A program made the position numbers and the translations under genes. A stretch of DNA of 64,000 bases, from NCBI GenBank assembly GCA_031430645.1, contig JANPBY010000101.1:53246-117245 (forward strand), read 5' to 3'. The notes under the pieces are model-generated. The model was not told the DNA's origin, did not search any database, and was given only the letters and a program-made list of their open reading frames with translations. This document shows, one piece after another, positions 15,661 through 23,252 of this stretch (its first letter is position 1; every line of letters begins with the position of its first letter). This DNA is from JANPBY01 sp031430645 (GTDB lineage: Bacteria > Actinomycetota > Actinomycetes > DATJPE01).

Positions 15661-17168
15661 CGACCGAACACGCCGTCGACGAGGACTTCCTCGCACTACC
15701 CCTGGACGCCCTAGGTGCCGCAGCTCTCGACCGCGCGCGCAGACTTGGCGTCGAACACGCGGACGTGCGCGTGCAGCGCCTTCGGAGCGAGTTGGTACGC
15801 CTGCGGGACGGGCATCTCGAGGGAGCTAACGACGCCGAGGATCTCGGGATAGGGGTGCGTGTGGTCCACGACGGGGCCTGGGGTTTTGCCTCGACCATGG
15901 ACCTCACCCCCGAGGGGGCTGCGCGCGCCGCGCAGGACGCGGTGGCGCTGGCTCAGGTCAGTCGACCACTGTCGACCGAGCGGGTCGAGTTGGCTCCCGA
16001 GCCCAGCCACACCGGGGGCCATGTGTCCTCCTACGCGATCGACCCGTTTGCCATCCACGATGCGGAGAAGATCGAGCTTCTGGCCGAGTGGAGCAGGCGG
16101 TTGCTCGACGATGACTGCGTCGACCATGTGGACGGCCGGTTCTACGCGATCAAGGAGAACACCTTCCTCGCCGACCTCGGCGGCACCCACACCACGCAAC
16201 AGCGGGTGCGCGTGTCTGCCGAGCTGACGGCGGTGGCCATCGACCCTGCATCCGGCGCCTTCGAGACCATGACCACTTTGGCGCCACCAGTTGGGCGCGG
16301 CTGGGAGTACCTCAGGGGGGACGGCTGGGACTGGGACTCCGAGCTAGCCGAACTGCCCGAGCTCTTGCGCGAAAAACTCCTGGCGCCGTCGGTGGAAGCC
16401 GGCGTGTACGACTTGGTCATCGACCCATCCAACCTGTGGCTCACGATCCACGAGTCCGTGGGGCACGCTACCGAACTCGACCGGGTGCTCGGCTACGAGG
16501 CGAACTACGCCGGCACATCGTTCGCGACGTACGAGCAACTCGGCAGTTTGCAGTACGGCTCCAGCCTGATGAACGTGACCGGCGATCGAGTGGTCGAGCA
16601 TGGCCTGTCGACGGTGGGGTGGGACGACGAAGGTGTGGCAGCACAGCAGTTCGACCTCGTAAAGGACGGTGTGCTCGTCGGCTACCAGCTGGACCGGTCT
16701 ATGGCGGCGCTCAAGGGGTACCCGCGGTCCAACGGCTGCTCCTACGCCGACTCGGCGAGTCACGTTCAGGTCCAACGGATGCCGAACGTCTCGCTGCAGC
16801 CTGCGCCGGACGGCCCGACGACCGAGGCGCTCATTGCCGGTGTCGAGCGCGGCCTGTTCGTGGTCGGTGACAAGTCTTGGTCGATTGACATGCAGCGCTA
16901 CAACTTCCAGTTCACCGGGCAGCGGTTCTACCGGATCGAGAATGGGCAGCTCGCCGGGCAGGTAAAGGACGTCGCCTACCAAGCGACGACCACCGAGTTC
17001 TGGGGATCACTCGTAGCACTGGGCGGCCCACAGACTTACGTCCTGGGGGGTGCGCTGAACTGCGGAAAGGCCCAGCCCGGCCAAGTCGCGTCCGTGAGCC
17101 ATGGGTGTCCCGCGGCGGTCTTTGCCGGAGTACGAATCCTCAACACCGTTCAGGAGGGCGGCCGATGA
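15657..17168 (+). CDS. tldD: TldD metalloprotease subunit
   Basis: 503 residues. Zinc-dependent protease of the TldD/PmbA family; with TldE it forms a heterodimer whose inner chamber degrades short unfolded peptides and can mature certain peptide natural products. The active-site HExxxH motif is seen as HESVGH at 265-270, preceded by DPSNLWLTI, and a C-terminal GGPQTYVLGGALNCGKAQPG region holds the expected third ligand cysteine area. Length is a little above the usual 480. It is coupled by ATGA overlaps to both the oxidoreductase upstream and tldE downstream. Confidence 0.93.
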   Translation: MTTEHAVDEDFLALPLDALGAAALDRARRLGVEHADVRVQRLRSELVRLRDGHLEGANDAEDLGIGVRVVHDGAWGFASTMDLTPEGAARAAQDAVALAQVSRPLSTERVELAPEPSHTGGHVSSYAIDPFAIHDAEKIELLAEWSRRLLDDDCVDHVDGRFYAIKENTFLADLGGTHTTQQRVRVSAELTAVAIDPASGAFETMTTLAPPVGRGWEYLRGDGWDWDSELAELPELLREKLLAPSVEAGVYDLVIDPSNLWLTIHESVGHATELDRVLGYEANYAGTSFATYEQLGSLQYGSSLMNVTGDRVVEHGLSTVGWDDEGVAAQQFDLVKDGVLVGYQLDRSMAALKGYPRSNGCSYADSASHVQVQRMPNVSLQPAPDGPTTEALIAGVERGLFVVGDKSWSIDMQRYNFQFTGQRFYRIENGQLAGQVKDVAYQATTTEFWGSLVALGGPQTYVLGGALNCGKAQPGQVASVSHGCPAAVFAGVRILNTVQEGGR

Positions 17169-18559
17169 GCGCCAGCATCAGCCCACAGGAGATTGCCGAG
17201 CGCGCGCTCGCTGCCAGTGCTGTGGATGGTTGCGTCGTCATCGTCACCGAGAGCAGCACAGCCAACCTCCGGTGGGCGGGGAACACTCTGACCACAAACG
17301 GCCTGTCTCGGGCCAGGTCGCTGACTGTCGTAGCGACCGTCGACGGCGCAGAAGGGACCGCCGCGGGCGTGATCTCGACAACCCGGATCGACGCGGACAC
17401 GATCGCCGAGATCGTCGGCCGCGCTGAGAATGCCGCCCGCGAGGACGGCCCCGCCGAGGACGCGCGGGCGCTGGTATCGACATCCCCCGACTCAGGCCCG
17501 TGGGATGCCCCGGCGAATGTCACGTCATCCGCACTGTTCGAGGGGTTTTCCCCGGCGCTGGGTGAGAGCCTGGAACGGGCGCGCGCAGAGGGCCGGGAAC
17601 TTTTCGGATACGCGGAGCACGAGCTCGCTACGACCTACGTGGCGACGTCGACCGGCCTTCGCCTGAGACACGATCAGCCCACGGGCAAGGTCGAGATCAC
17701 CGGCAAGTCCCACAACCGGAGCCGTTCGACGTGGGTGGGCACCGCCACCCGGGACTTCTCCGATGTCGATGTGCCGGCCCTGGATGCCGAGATCGTGCGG
17801 CGCCTCGGTTGGTTCGATCGACAGATCACGCTCGAGGCCGGTCACTACGACACGATCCTGCCGCCTGGACCTCTTGCCGACCTGATGATCTATGCGTACT
17901 GGACGATGGCGGCGCGCGACGCGCACGAGGGCCGCACCGTCTTCAGCCGGCCCGGAGGGGGCACCCGCGTGGGCGAGCGGCTCACCGACCGCCCGTTGAC
18001 GCTGTTTTCCGACCCCGCCAGGGCCGGAGTCCGCTGCGCTCCCTTCGTCGTCGAAACGGCGTCATCATCGGCCTCGTCGGTGTTCGACACGGGCCTTCCG
18101 TTGACCCGCACCGATTGGGTGCGTGACGGTGAACTCAACGCGCTCCTTCAGACGCGACACACCTCGGAACTGACCGGGCTGCCAGTCACAGCAGCGATCG
18201 ACAACCTCATCCTCGAGGACGCCGCGGGAGCGGGGTCGGTGGACGAGCTCGTTGCGACCACCGACCGCGGCCTCCTCCTCACGTGCCTGTGGTACATCCG
18301 GGAAGTGGACCCGCAGACCCTGCTTCTCACTGGTCTCACCCGGGACGGGGTCCACCTGGTCGAGGGCGGGGAAGTCGTCGGAACCGTCACGAACTTTCGG
18401 TTCAATGAGAGCCCGGTTGACCTGCTCGGCCGGATCGAAGCCGCCACGGAGACCATCGATTGTCTGCCGCGCGAATGGAGCGACTATTTCACCCGCACAG
18501 CGATGCCGGCCGTGCGAGTGAGTGAATTCAATATGTCGTCGGTCAGCCAGGCCTTCTAG
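17165..18559 (+). CDS. pmbA: TldE/PmbA family protein, partner of TldD
   Basis: 464 residues. Same fold as TldD but without the HExxxH motif, as expected for the non-catalytic subunit. Recognisable segments are AERALAASAVDGCVV near the N-terminus, YDTILPPGPLADLMIY and, near the end, GVHLVEGGEVVGTVTNFRFN. The ATG at 17165 overlaps the tldD stop by 4 bp and fits family N-termini; the in-frame extension to 17105 lies inside tldD and is rejected. No small precursor-peptide gene was found beside the pair. Confidence 0.92.
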   Translation: MSASISPQEIAERALAASAVDGCVVIVTESSTANLRWAGNTLTTNGLSRARSLTVVATVDGAEGTAAGVISTTRIDADTIAEIVGRAENAAREDGPAEDARALVSTSPDSGPWDAPANVTSSALFEGFSPALGESLERARAEGRELFGYAEHELATTYVATSTGLRLRHDQPTGKVEITGKSHNRSRSTWVGTATRDFSDVDVPALDAEIVRRLGWFDRQITLEAGHYDTILPPGPLADLMIYAYWTMAARDAHEGRTVFSRPGGGTRVGERLTDRPLTLFSDPARAGVRCAPFVVETASSSASSVFDTGLPLTRTDWVRDGELNALLQTRHTSELTGLPVTAAIDNLILEDAAGAGSVDELVATTDRGLLLTCLWYIREVDPQTLLLTGLTRDGVHLVEGGEVVGTVTNFRFNESPVDLLGRIEAATETIDCLPREWSDYFTRTAMPAVRVSEFNMSSVSQAF

Positions 18560-18584
18560 GCGTTGTGTCCCCGCCTATTCGGGC

Positions 18585-18800
18585 CTATTCGGCATCCTCC
18601 AGTCTGAAGCCGATCTTCAATCCGACCTGGAAGTGCTGGACCTCTCCGTCGGTCACTTGACCACGAATTTCGGTGACCTCGAACCAGTCGAGGTGCCGCA
18701 AGGTCTGGGAGGCACGACGCACGCCGTTGCGAATGGCGTCGTCGATGGATTCCGGAGAGGTGCCGACGAGCTCGGAGACTCGGTAGGTGCGATTGGTCAT
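18585..18800 (-). CDS. Dodecin (flavin-binding storage protein)
   Basis: 71 residues, the usual size for dodecins, which assemble as hollow dodecamers that bind FMN or riboflavin and buffer free flavin. The sequence closely follows the mycobacterial form: TYRVSELVGTSPESIDDAI, the flavin-stacking tryptophan in RHLDWFEVTEIRG, and HFQVGLKIGFRLED at the end. A frame extends to 19007, but the ATG at 18800 gives the full conserved protein; CATGAT lies 6 nt upstream. Convergent with pmbA, 25 bp apart. Confidence 0.93.
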   Translation of the reverse strand: MTNRTYRVSELVGTSPESIDDAIRNGVRRASQTLRHLDWFEVTEIRGQVTDGEVQHFQVGLKIGFRLEDAE

Positions 18801-18906
18801 GTGACGATCATGCCGGTCCGAAGCGTTGCGGCGAGCAAACTGGCTGTTCTCCGCGGGTTTTGCTTGGTGTCGCACCCGCGCGGTCGCCCTACGAGCTTCG
18901 CAGACG

Positions 18907-18912
18907 TACCGT
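18907..18912 (+). promoter_or_regulatory. -10 box (TACCGT) of the DUF3099 gene
   Basis: TACCGT lies exactly 6 nt before the GTG at 18919 and decides this start over the in-frame upstream ATG at 18826. Confidence 0.5.
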
Positions 18913-18918
18913 GGTCCT

Positions 18919-19239
18919 GTGGCTCGAGATGGAGGAGGCGACGACCCGGTCTTTCGCATCACCGGAGTCGGCCGTGGTCTCGCCGAGGACCAAGCCCAGC
19001 GGACCAAGCGCTACCTCGTCTCGATGGGTGTGCGGACCGCATGCTTCATCGGCGCCGTCGTCACGACCGGATGGATCCGGTGGACCCTGGTCGCTGGTGC
19101 GATCCTGCTCCCGTATCTCGCCGTGGTGTTCGCCAACGCCGGCCGCGAACGCACCGAGCCGCCGCCGCCGGAGATCTTCCTGCGGCCCGACCGAAGCCAG
19201 CTGCCGCCCCCGTCCCCAGACCCTTCGTCTGGACCATGA
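18919..19239 (+). CDS. DUF3099 family small membrane protein
   Basis: 106 residues. DUF3099 proteins are short actinobacterial membrane proteins of unknown role. Seen: conserved RTKRYLVSMGVRTACFI leading into two closely spaced hydrophobic segments (about 42-56 and 61-77), then a Pro-rich cytoplasmic tail (EPPPPEIFLRP). The GTG at 18919 is preferred to the longer frame because of the TACCGT box 6 nt upstream. Neighbours (SURF1, TldDE) suggest no specific function. Confidence 0.82.
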   Translation: MARDGGGDDPVFRITGVGRGLAEDQAQRTKRYLVSMGVRTACFIGAVVTTGWIRWTLVAGAILLPYLAVVFANAGRERTEPPPPEIFLRPDRSQLPPPSPDPSSGP

Positions 19240-19298
19240 CACGGTTTCGTGAGATCCTGGAGGCCGCGAAAGGGTCACCAACCACTTCGCGTGATGCG

Positions 19299-19340
19299 AT
19301 GCCGGATGGCTCCCCCCGTGGCTGTCCGGCATTGCTTCAT
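19299..19340. terminator. Hairpin between DUF3099 and SURF1 genes
   Basis: A perfect 8-bp stem, ATGCCGGA at 19299-19306 with TCCGGCAT at 19325-19332, with an 18-nt loop, followed by a weak T-rich stretch. It stands 60 bp after the DUF3099 stop and about 50 bp before the SURF1 promoter, as expected for a terminator. Confidence 0.4.
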
Positions 19341-19380
19341 TTCTGGGCCATCCCCCGCTCCCGTGGCGTCGGCCAACCAC

Positions 19381-19386
19381 TAGCGT
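19381..19386 (+). promoter_or_regulatory. -10 box (TAGCGT) of the SURF1 gene, leaderless start
   Basis: TAGCGT lies 7 nt before the GTG at 19394, with no ribosome binding site between. Confidence 0.5.
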
Positions 19387-19393
19387 CGGTGCG

Positions 19394-20185
19394 GTGCTGG
19401 ACCACCTGAGGGTTGCGACCCGTCCCCGCTGGGTCGGACTGACGATCTTCGTTCTCGTCATGGTCGCCACCTTTTCAATCCTCGGCCAGTGGCAGCTCGG
19501 TCGAGCCGATCAGCAGTCGGTGTCAGATGGCCTGCGCGACCGTGCCCGCGGCGCCGAACCAGCGGACATCAGTGCCCTGAGCCGCCCCGGTGTCCGGCCA
19601 GCCGAGGCACTCCAGTGGCGCCCGGTGACTGCGACCGGGACCTACGACGCTGACCACCAGGTGCTGGTGCGCAACAGGTCCCTCCAGTCGAGCAACGGCT
19701 ACCTCGTTTTGGTGCCGCTGCGTACCGACGCCGGGCCTGATCTGGTGGTGCTTCGTGGCTGGATCCCCGCTGGTTCGACCGCCGCAACGCCGGCTGCGCT
19801 ACCGACCGTTCCCACCGGGATCGTCAGCATTCAAGGCCGATTGCGCGTGCCCGAGCCACCGACCACGGACTCCGGACTGCCGGAGGGACAAGTCGAGCGG
19901 ATCGTTCCGGACGAGATCGCCGCGCTTACGGGACAACCGACGTACGGTGCTTGGGTGGTGCTCGGTACCGAGCAGCCCACCGCCACCGGGTCCGAGCTGG
20001 TGCGGGCCGTACCCGACGGGAGTACGTCCACCGGCCGCTGGCCCATCTCGCACACGGTGTATGCCTTCCAATGGTTCATCTTCGCAGTGATCGCCGGCGT
20101 CGGTTGGTTTGTCCTGCTGCGCCGCGACGTCACGACCCAGCGGCCACCGCCTAACCAGCCTCCTCCGAGCCCTGAGCAGGCGTAG
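19394..20185 (+). CDS. SURF1 family cytochrome oxidase biogenesis protein
   Basis: 263 residues. SURF1 proteins help insert heme a into cytochrome c oxidase. Two membrane helices bracket an external domain: the first at about 16-33 (VGLTIFVLVMVATFSILG followed by QWQLGRA, the family hallmark), the second at about 219-237 (YAFQWFIFAVIAGVGWFVL). Between them are the conserved RPVTATGTYD and LVPLRTDAG segments. A Pro-rich tail ends the protein. It fits with the heme A and heme O synthase genes further along the window. Confidence 0.9.
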   Translation: MLDHLRVATRPRWVGLTIFVLVMVATFSILGQWQLGRADQQSVSDGLRDRARGAEPADISALSRPGVRPAEALQWRPVTATGTYDADHQVLVRNRSLQSSNGYLVLVPLRTDAGPDLVVLRGWIPAGSTAATPAALPTVPTGIVSIQGRLRVPEPPTTDSGLPEGQVERIVPDEIAALTGQPTYGAWVVLGTEQPTATGSELVRAVPDGSTSTGRWPISHTVYAFQWFIFAVIAGVGWFVLLRRDVTTQRPPPNQPPPSPEQA

Positions 20186-20209
20186 CCACCCGTTGGGTAG
20201 ACGATTTGC

Positions 20210-22093
20210 TCAGTTCAGGAGCGCGGTTTCCTGGTTGGCGAACTGAGTCCGATAGAGGTCGGCATAGCTGCCGCCTGCGGCCAGCAGCTCCTCATGGCGC
20301 CCTCGCTCGACGATGGAGCCTGCCTCGACGACCAAGATGAGGTCGGCGTCCCGGACTGTCGAGAGCCGGTGAGCGATGACCAGGGACGTACGGCCCTGGA
20401 GGGCCTGAGACAAGGCCCGCTGCACCGCCGCTTCGGACTCGGAGTCCAGGTGAGCTGTGGCCTCATCCAGGACGACCACCGAGGGAGCCTTCAGCAGGAG
20501 TCGCGCGAGGGCGAGTCTCTGTTTCTCCCCCCCGGACAACCGATACCCCCGATCCCCGACCACGGTGTCGAGACCGTCGGGTAAAGCGAGGACTAGGTCC
20601 CAGATCTGGGCGTCCTGGCAGGCCGTCTCGAGCTCGGGCTCGGTTGCTGCCGGGTGGGCGTAAAGCAGATTGCTGCGGATGGTCTCGTGGAACATGTGGG
20701 CGTCTTGGGTGACGACCCCGACGACGTCGTGGAGGGACTCAAGGGTCAGGTCGCGCACATCATGTCCGCCCAGTCGAACGCTCCCGGACGTGACGTCATA
20801 GAGGCGAGCGACCAGTGACGTGATCGTTGACTTGCCGGCCCCCGACGGACCGACGAGGGCCACCAACTGGCCGGGTTCGACCGTGAACGACACGTCGTGA
20901 AGGACTTGTTGAGTCGGAGCAGAGTCAAGGACGGCTACTGATTCCAAGGACGCCAGGGAAACCTGGTCAGCAGTCGGGTAGCGGAAAGCCACCTGGCTGA
21001 ACTCGATGGTGAGCGGGCCTCGCTCCAGGGCGATCGCTTCCGGCTGCTCGTCGATCATCGGAGGCAGGTCGAGCACCTCGAACACTCGCTCAAAAGAGAC
21101 CAGGGCAGTCATCACGTCGACTCGCACGTTGGTCAGGGCGGTCAACGGACCGTACAGCCGCCCGAGCAGACCGGCCAGAGCCACCAAGGTTCCGACGGTG
21201 AGGGTGCCATCGATGACCAGATTGCCGCCGACGCCGTACACGAGAGCTGTTGCGAGCGAGGCCACCAGGGTCAAGGCGGTGAAGAACACCCGGTTGGACA
21301 TCGCGATCCGGACCCCCATGTCACGTACGCGTCCGGCCTTGTTCGTGAAACTTCGGTCCTCTTCGGCCGGGCGTCCGAACAGTTTGACCAAGAGGGCCCC
21401 GGACACGTTGAAGCGTTCGGTCATCATCGTGCTCATCTCGGCATTCACCTGCATCGATTGCCTGGTGAGCCCCTGGATCTGTCGACCGACGTACTTGGCA
21501 GGCACGAGGAAGAGCGGGAGCATCACTAGCGCGGCAACGGTGATCTGCCACGACAGCGCCAGCATGGCGATGGTCACGAGCACCAACGTGATGAGGTTCG
21601 ACACCACTCCCGACAGGGTCGACGTGAAGGCCTGCTGAGCGCCGATCACGTCGTTGTTGAGCCTTGAGATCAGCGCGCCGGTCTGGGTCCGGGTGAAGAA
21701 CGCCACGGGCATCCGCTGGACGTGGGCGAAGACCTGTGACCGAAGGTCGAAGATCAGCCCTTCACCGATGCGCGAGGAGAAGTAGCGCTGAACCAAACCG
21801 ACCAGGGCACTGATGATCGCGATGATCGCCACCAGGATGGCCAGGCGCGTGACCAGGGCGGAGTTCCCCTCGTTGACGCCGTCGTCGATGAGCCGAGCAA
21901 AGATCAAGGGGATGGCGACCACGAGAACAGCGTCGATGACGACGAGGACCAGGAACCAGAAGATGTAGCGACGGTAGGGCCGGGCGAAGGACAGGATCCG
22001 GCGTACGGTGCCCGGCTTCAGCTTCTGCTCTTTGACTGTGCTGTCCTGACGCATGGAGTGCAGCGCTCCCCACGGTCCCCCACCCATGCTCAC
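20210..22093 (-). CDS. ABC exporter, fused permease and ATPase
   Basis: 627 residues, type IV half-transporter that works as a dimer. Six membrane helices (about 45-330) precede the nucleotide-binding domain with Walker A GPSGAGKST, signature LSGGEKQRLALARL, Walker B VVVLDEATAHLD and switch IAHRLSTV. The N-terminus (MSMGGGPWGALHSM) is typical of a large actinobacterial exporter group. The GTG at 22093 overlaps the stop of the upstream hydratase frame (GTGA), so translation is probably coupled. The substrate (drug or lipid) cannot be told. Confidence 0.93.
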   Translation of the reverse strand: MSMGGGPWGALHSMRQDSTVKEQKLKPGTVRRILSFARPYRRYIFWFLVLVVIDAVLVVAIPLIFARLIDDGVNEGNSALVTRLAILVAIIAIISALVGLVQRYFSSRIGEGLIFDLRSQVFAHVQRMPVAFFTRTQTGALISRLNNDVIGAQQAFTSTLSGVVSNLITLVLVTIAMLALSWQITVAALVMLPLFLVPAKYVGRQIQGLTRQSMQVNAEMSTMMTERFNVSGALLVKLFGRPAEEDRSFTNKAGRVRDMGVRIAMSNRVFFTALTLVASLATALVYGVGGNLVIDGTLTVGTLVALAGLLGRLYGPLTALTNVRVDVMTALVSFERVFEVLDLPPMIDEQPEAIALERGPLTIEFSQVAFRYPTADQVSLASLESVAVLDSAPTQQVLHDVSFTVEPGQLVALVGPSGAGKSTITSLVARLYDVTSGSVRLGGHDVRDLTLESLHDVVGVVTQDAHMFHETIRSNLLYAHPAATEPELETACQDAQIWDLVLALPDGLDTVVGDRGYRLSGGEKQRLALARLLLKAPSVVVLDEATAHLDSESEAAVQRALSQALQGRTSLVIAHRLSTVRDADLILVVEAGSIVERGRHEELLAAGGSYADLYRTQFANQETALLN

Positions 22094-22920
22094 GCGGGGC
22101 TGTCCCCTTGTTCGGTCCCTCGCAACACCCGAGATGTCGACATGTCACGGGAACCATGTGAGCCTCCCGGTTGTTCCCTGCTCAGCTCTCGGAGCCGGCG
22201 CACCTGGGCGGAGCGTTCGGCGGCGCGTTGAGCGTCATAGTCGCGCCGAGTCGCCCCCTCCAGCAGGGCCTTGGTTTCCGCAGCCGCAGCAGGCGGTGCG
22301 CTGAGCAGCGTGTCGAGCAGCGCCCTCGCTTGGAGACGCAGATCCTCGGCTTGGACACACGCGTGAGCCAGCCCGATGCGGACAGCTTCTTCAGCCCCTA
22401 CTGAACGCCCCGTGACGCTGATCTCCAAAGCTCTGGCATAGCCCACGCAATGGACCAGGGGCCAGGTACCTGCGAGGTCTGGGACCAGCCCCAACGACGT
22501 CTCGCGCATCGAGAACTCCGCATCGAGCGCTACTACCCGAAGGTCGCAAGCCAGAGCCAGCTGAAAGCCGGCTCCGACCGCGTGCCCCTGGACGGCTGCA
22601 ACGGAGAACAGCTCCGGTCGGCGCCACCAGGTGAAAGCCGACTGGAAGACCGCGATGGCCGCATCCAACTCGGGGTCTGCGTGCGTCATGAGATGGGCGA
22701 GGGAGACTTCGCCTGGCACCCCTTCGACCGTGAACATCCGTCGGTCCAGCCCAGCCGAGAACGACGAGCCTTCAGACTGGAGGAGAACCCCTCGTACGTC
22801 CGGGGCGAGGGAGTCACCAATCGCCGCAAGCGCGCGCCAAGTGCCAGGGTGTTGCGCGTTTCGGCGAGCGGGATCTGTCAGGGTGACGGTGAGGACCGGG
22901 CCGTCCTGATCGACGTGGAC
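22090..22920 (-). CDS. Enoyl-CoA hydratase/isomerase family protein, start unresolved
   Basis: About 276 residues of clear crotonase-fold sequence: VLTVTLTDPARRNAQ, SFSAGLDRRMF, the oxyanion-hole region AAVQGHAVGAGFQLALACD, and MRETSLGLVPDLAGTW. The usual catalytic glutamates are not obvious (HAVGAG, then SLGLVPD), so the reaction is uncertain. Coordinates mark where homology begins. No ATG, GTG or TTG occurs in frame between 22920 and 23226; the only canonical start, GTG at 23226, would add about 100 residues read through the overlapping HTH gene. A non-canonical start, a frameshift or a sequencing indel are the alternatives. Confidence 0.75.
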   Translation of the reverse strand, partial: VHVDQDGPVLTVTLTDPARRNAQHPGTWRALAAIGDSLAPDVRGVLLQSEGSSFSAGLDRRMFTVEGVPGEVSLAHLMTHADPELDAAIAVFQSAFTWWRRPELFSVAAVQGHAVGAGFQLALACDLRVVALDAEFSMRETSLGLVPDLAGTWPLVHCVGYARALEISVTGRSVGAEEAVRIGLAHACVQAEDLRLQARALLDTLLSAPPAAAAETKALLEGATRRDYDAQRAAERSAQVRRLRELSREQPGGSHGSRDMSTSRVLRGTEQGDSPA

Positions 22921-22937
22921 ACCCGGATCGACTGCGG

Positions 22938-23150
22938 CTACTTCTTCACCTTCTTGCGAGTGGCGCCGCCCCGGCTGCGCATCTGTGCGCCGCTGCCGAT
23001 GAGCAACGCGTGCACCGAACCGTACGACCGGCCGGTTTCCTCGGCCAACTGTCGAATGCTCGCGCCGGCTTCGTACCTCTTGCGTAGTTCCGCGCCCAAG
23101 GTGTCGCGTTCTCCGCCAGAGATCCGACGGCCCTTCATGGGGTCTGCCAT
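22938..23150 (-). CDS. Small helix-turn-helix protein
   Basis: 70 residues. A single HTH (RYEAGASIRQLAEETGRSYG, residues about 25-44) is followed by VHALLIGSGAQMRSRGG and a Lys/Arg-rich tail (ATRKKVKK). Very similar short proteins are common in actinobacteria; they look like DNA-binding factors, but no function is established that I know of. The ATG at 23150 directly follows AGGAGGAGAC, a strong ribosome binding site; an upstream in-frame ATG with AAGGAG is a possible alternative. Its stop overlaps the first codons of the hydratase homology. Confidence 0.82.
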   Translation of the reverse strand: MADPMKGRRISGGERDTLGAELRKRYEAGASIRQLAEETGRSYGSVHALLIGSGAQMRSRGGATRKKVKK

Positions 23151-23160
23151 GTCTCCTCCT
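23151..23160 (-). promoter_or_regulatory. Ribosome binding site of the small HTH gene
   Basis: AGGAGGAGAC immediately before the ATG at 23150 on the minus strand; it fixes this start. Confidence 0.6.
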
Positions 23161-23220
23161 TGTCCACCCAGGAGCAGAAACGGAATCCGCGTCCGCCCAG
23201 ACGGCTCGCCTGCCATGATC

Positions 23221-23239
23221 ACCCACTCCTTGCGTGGGT
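23221..23239 (-). terminator. Hairpin after the ABC-F gene
   Basis: Perfect 6-bp stem ACCCAC/GTGGGT (23221-23226 and 23234-23239) with a 7-nt loop, 14 bp after the ABC-F stop. No T-run follows, so it may be a weak terminator or attenuator ahead of the HTH gene. Confidence 0.3.
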
Positions 23240-23252
23240 GCCAGCCCAGCAC

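Noticed and set aside
18573..18593. Direct repeat CCTATTCGG twice between pmbA and dodecin
   Set aside because: Too short to carry meaning by itself and next to a coding end; likely chance or minor slippage.
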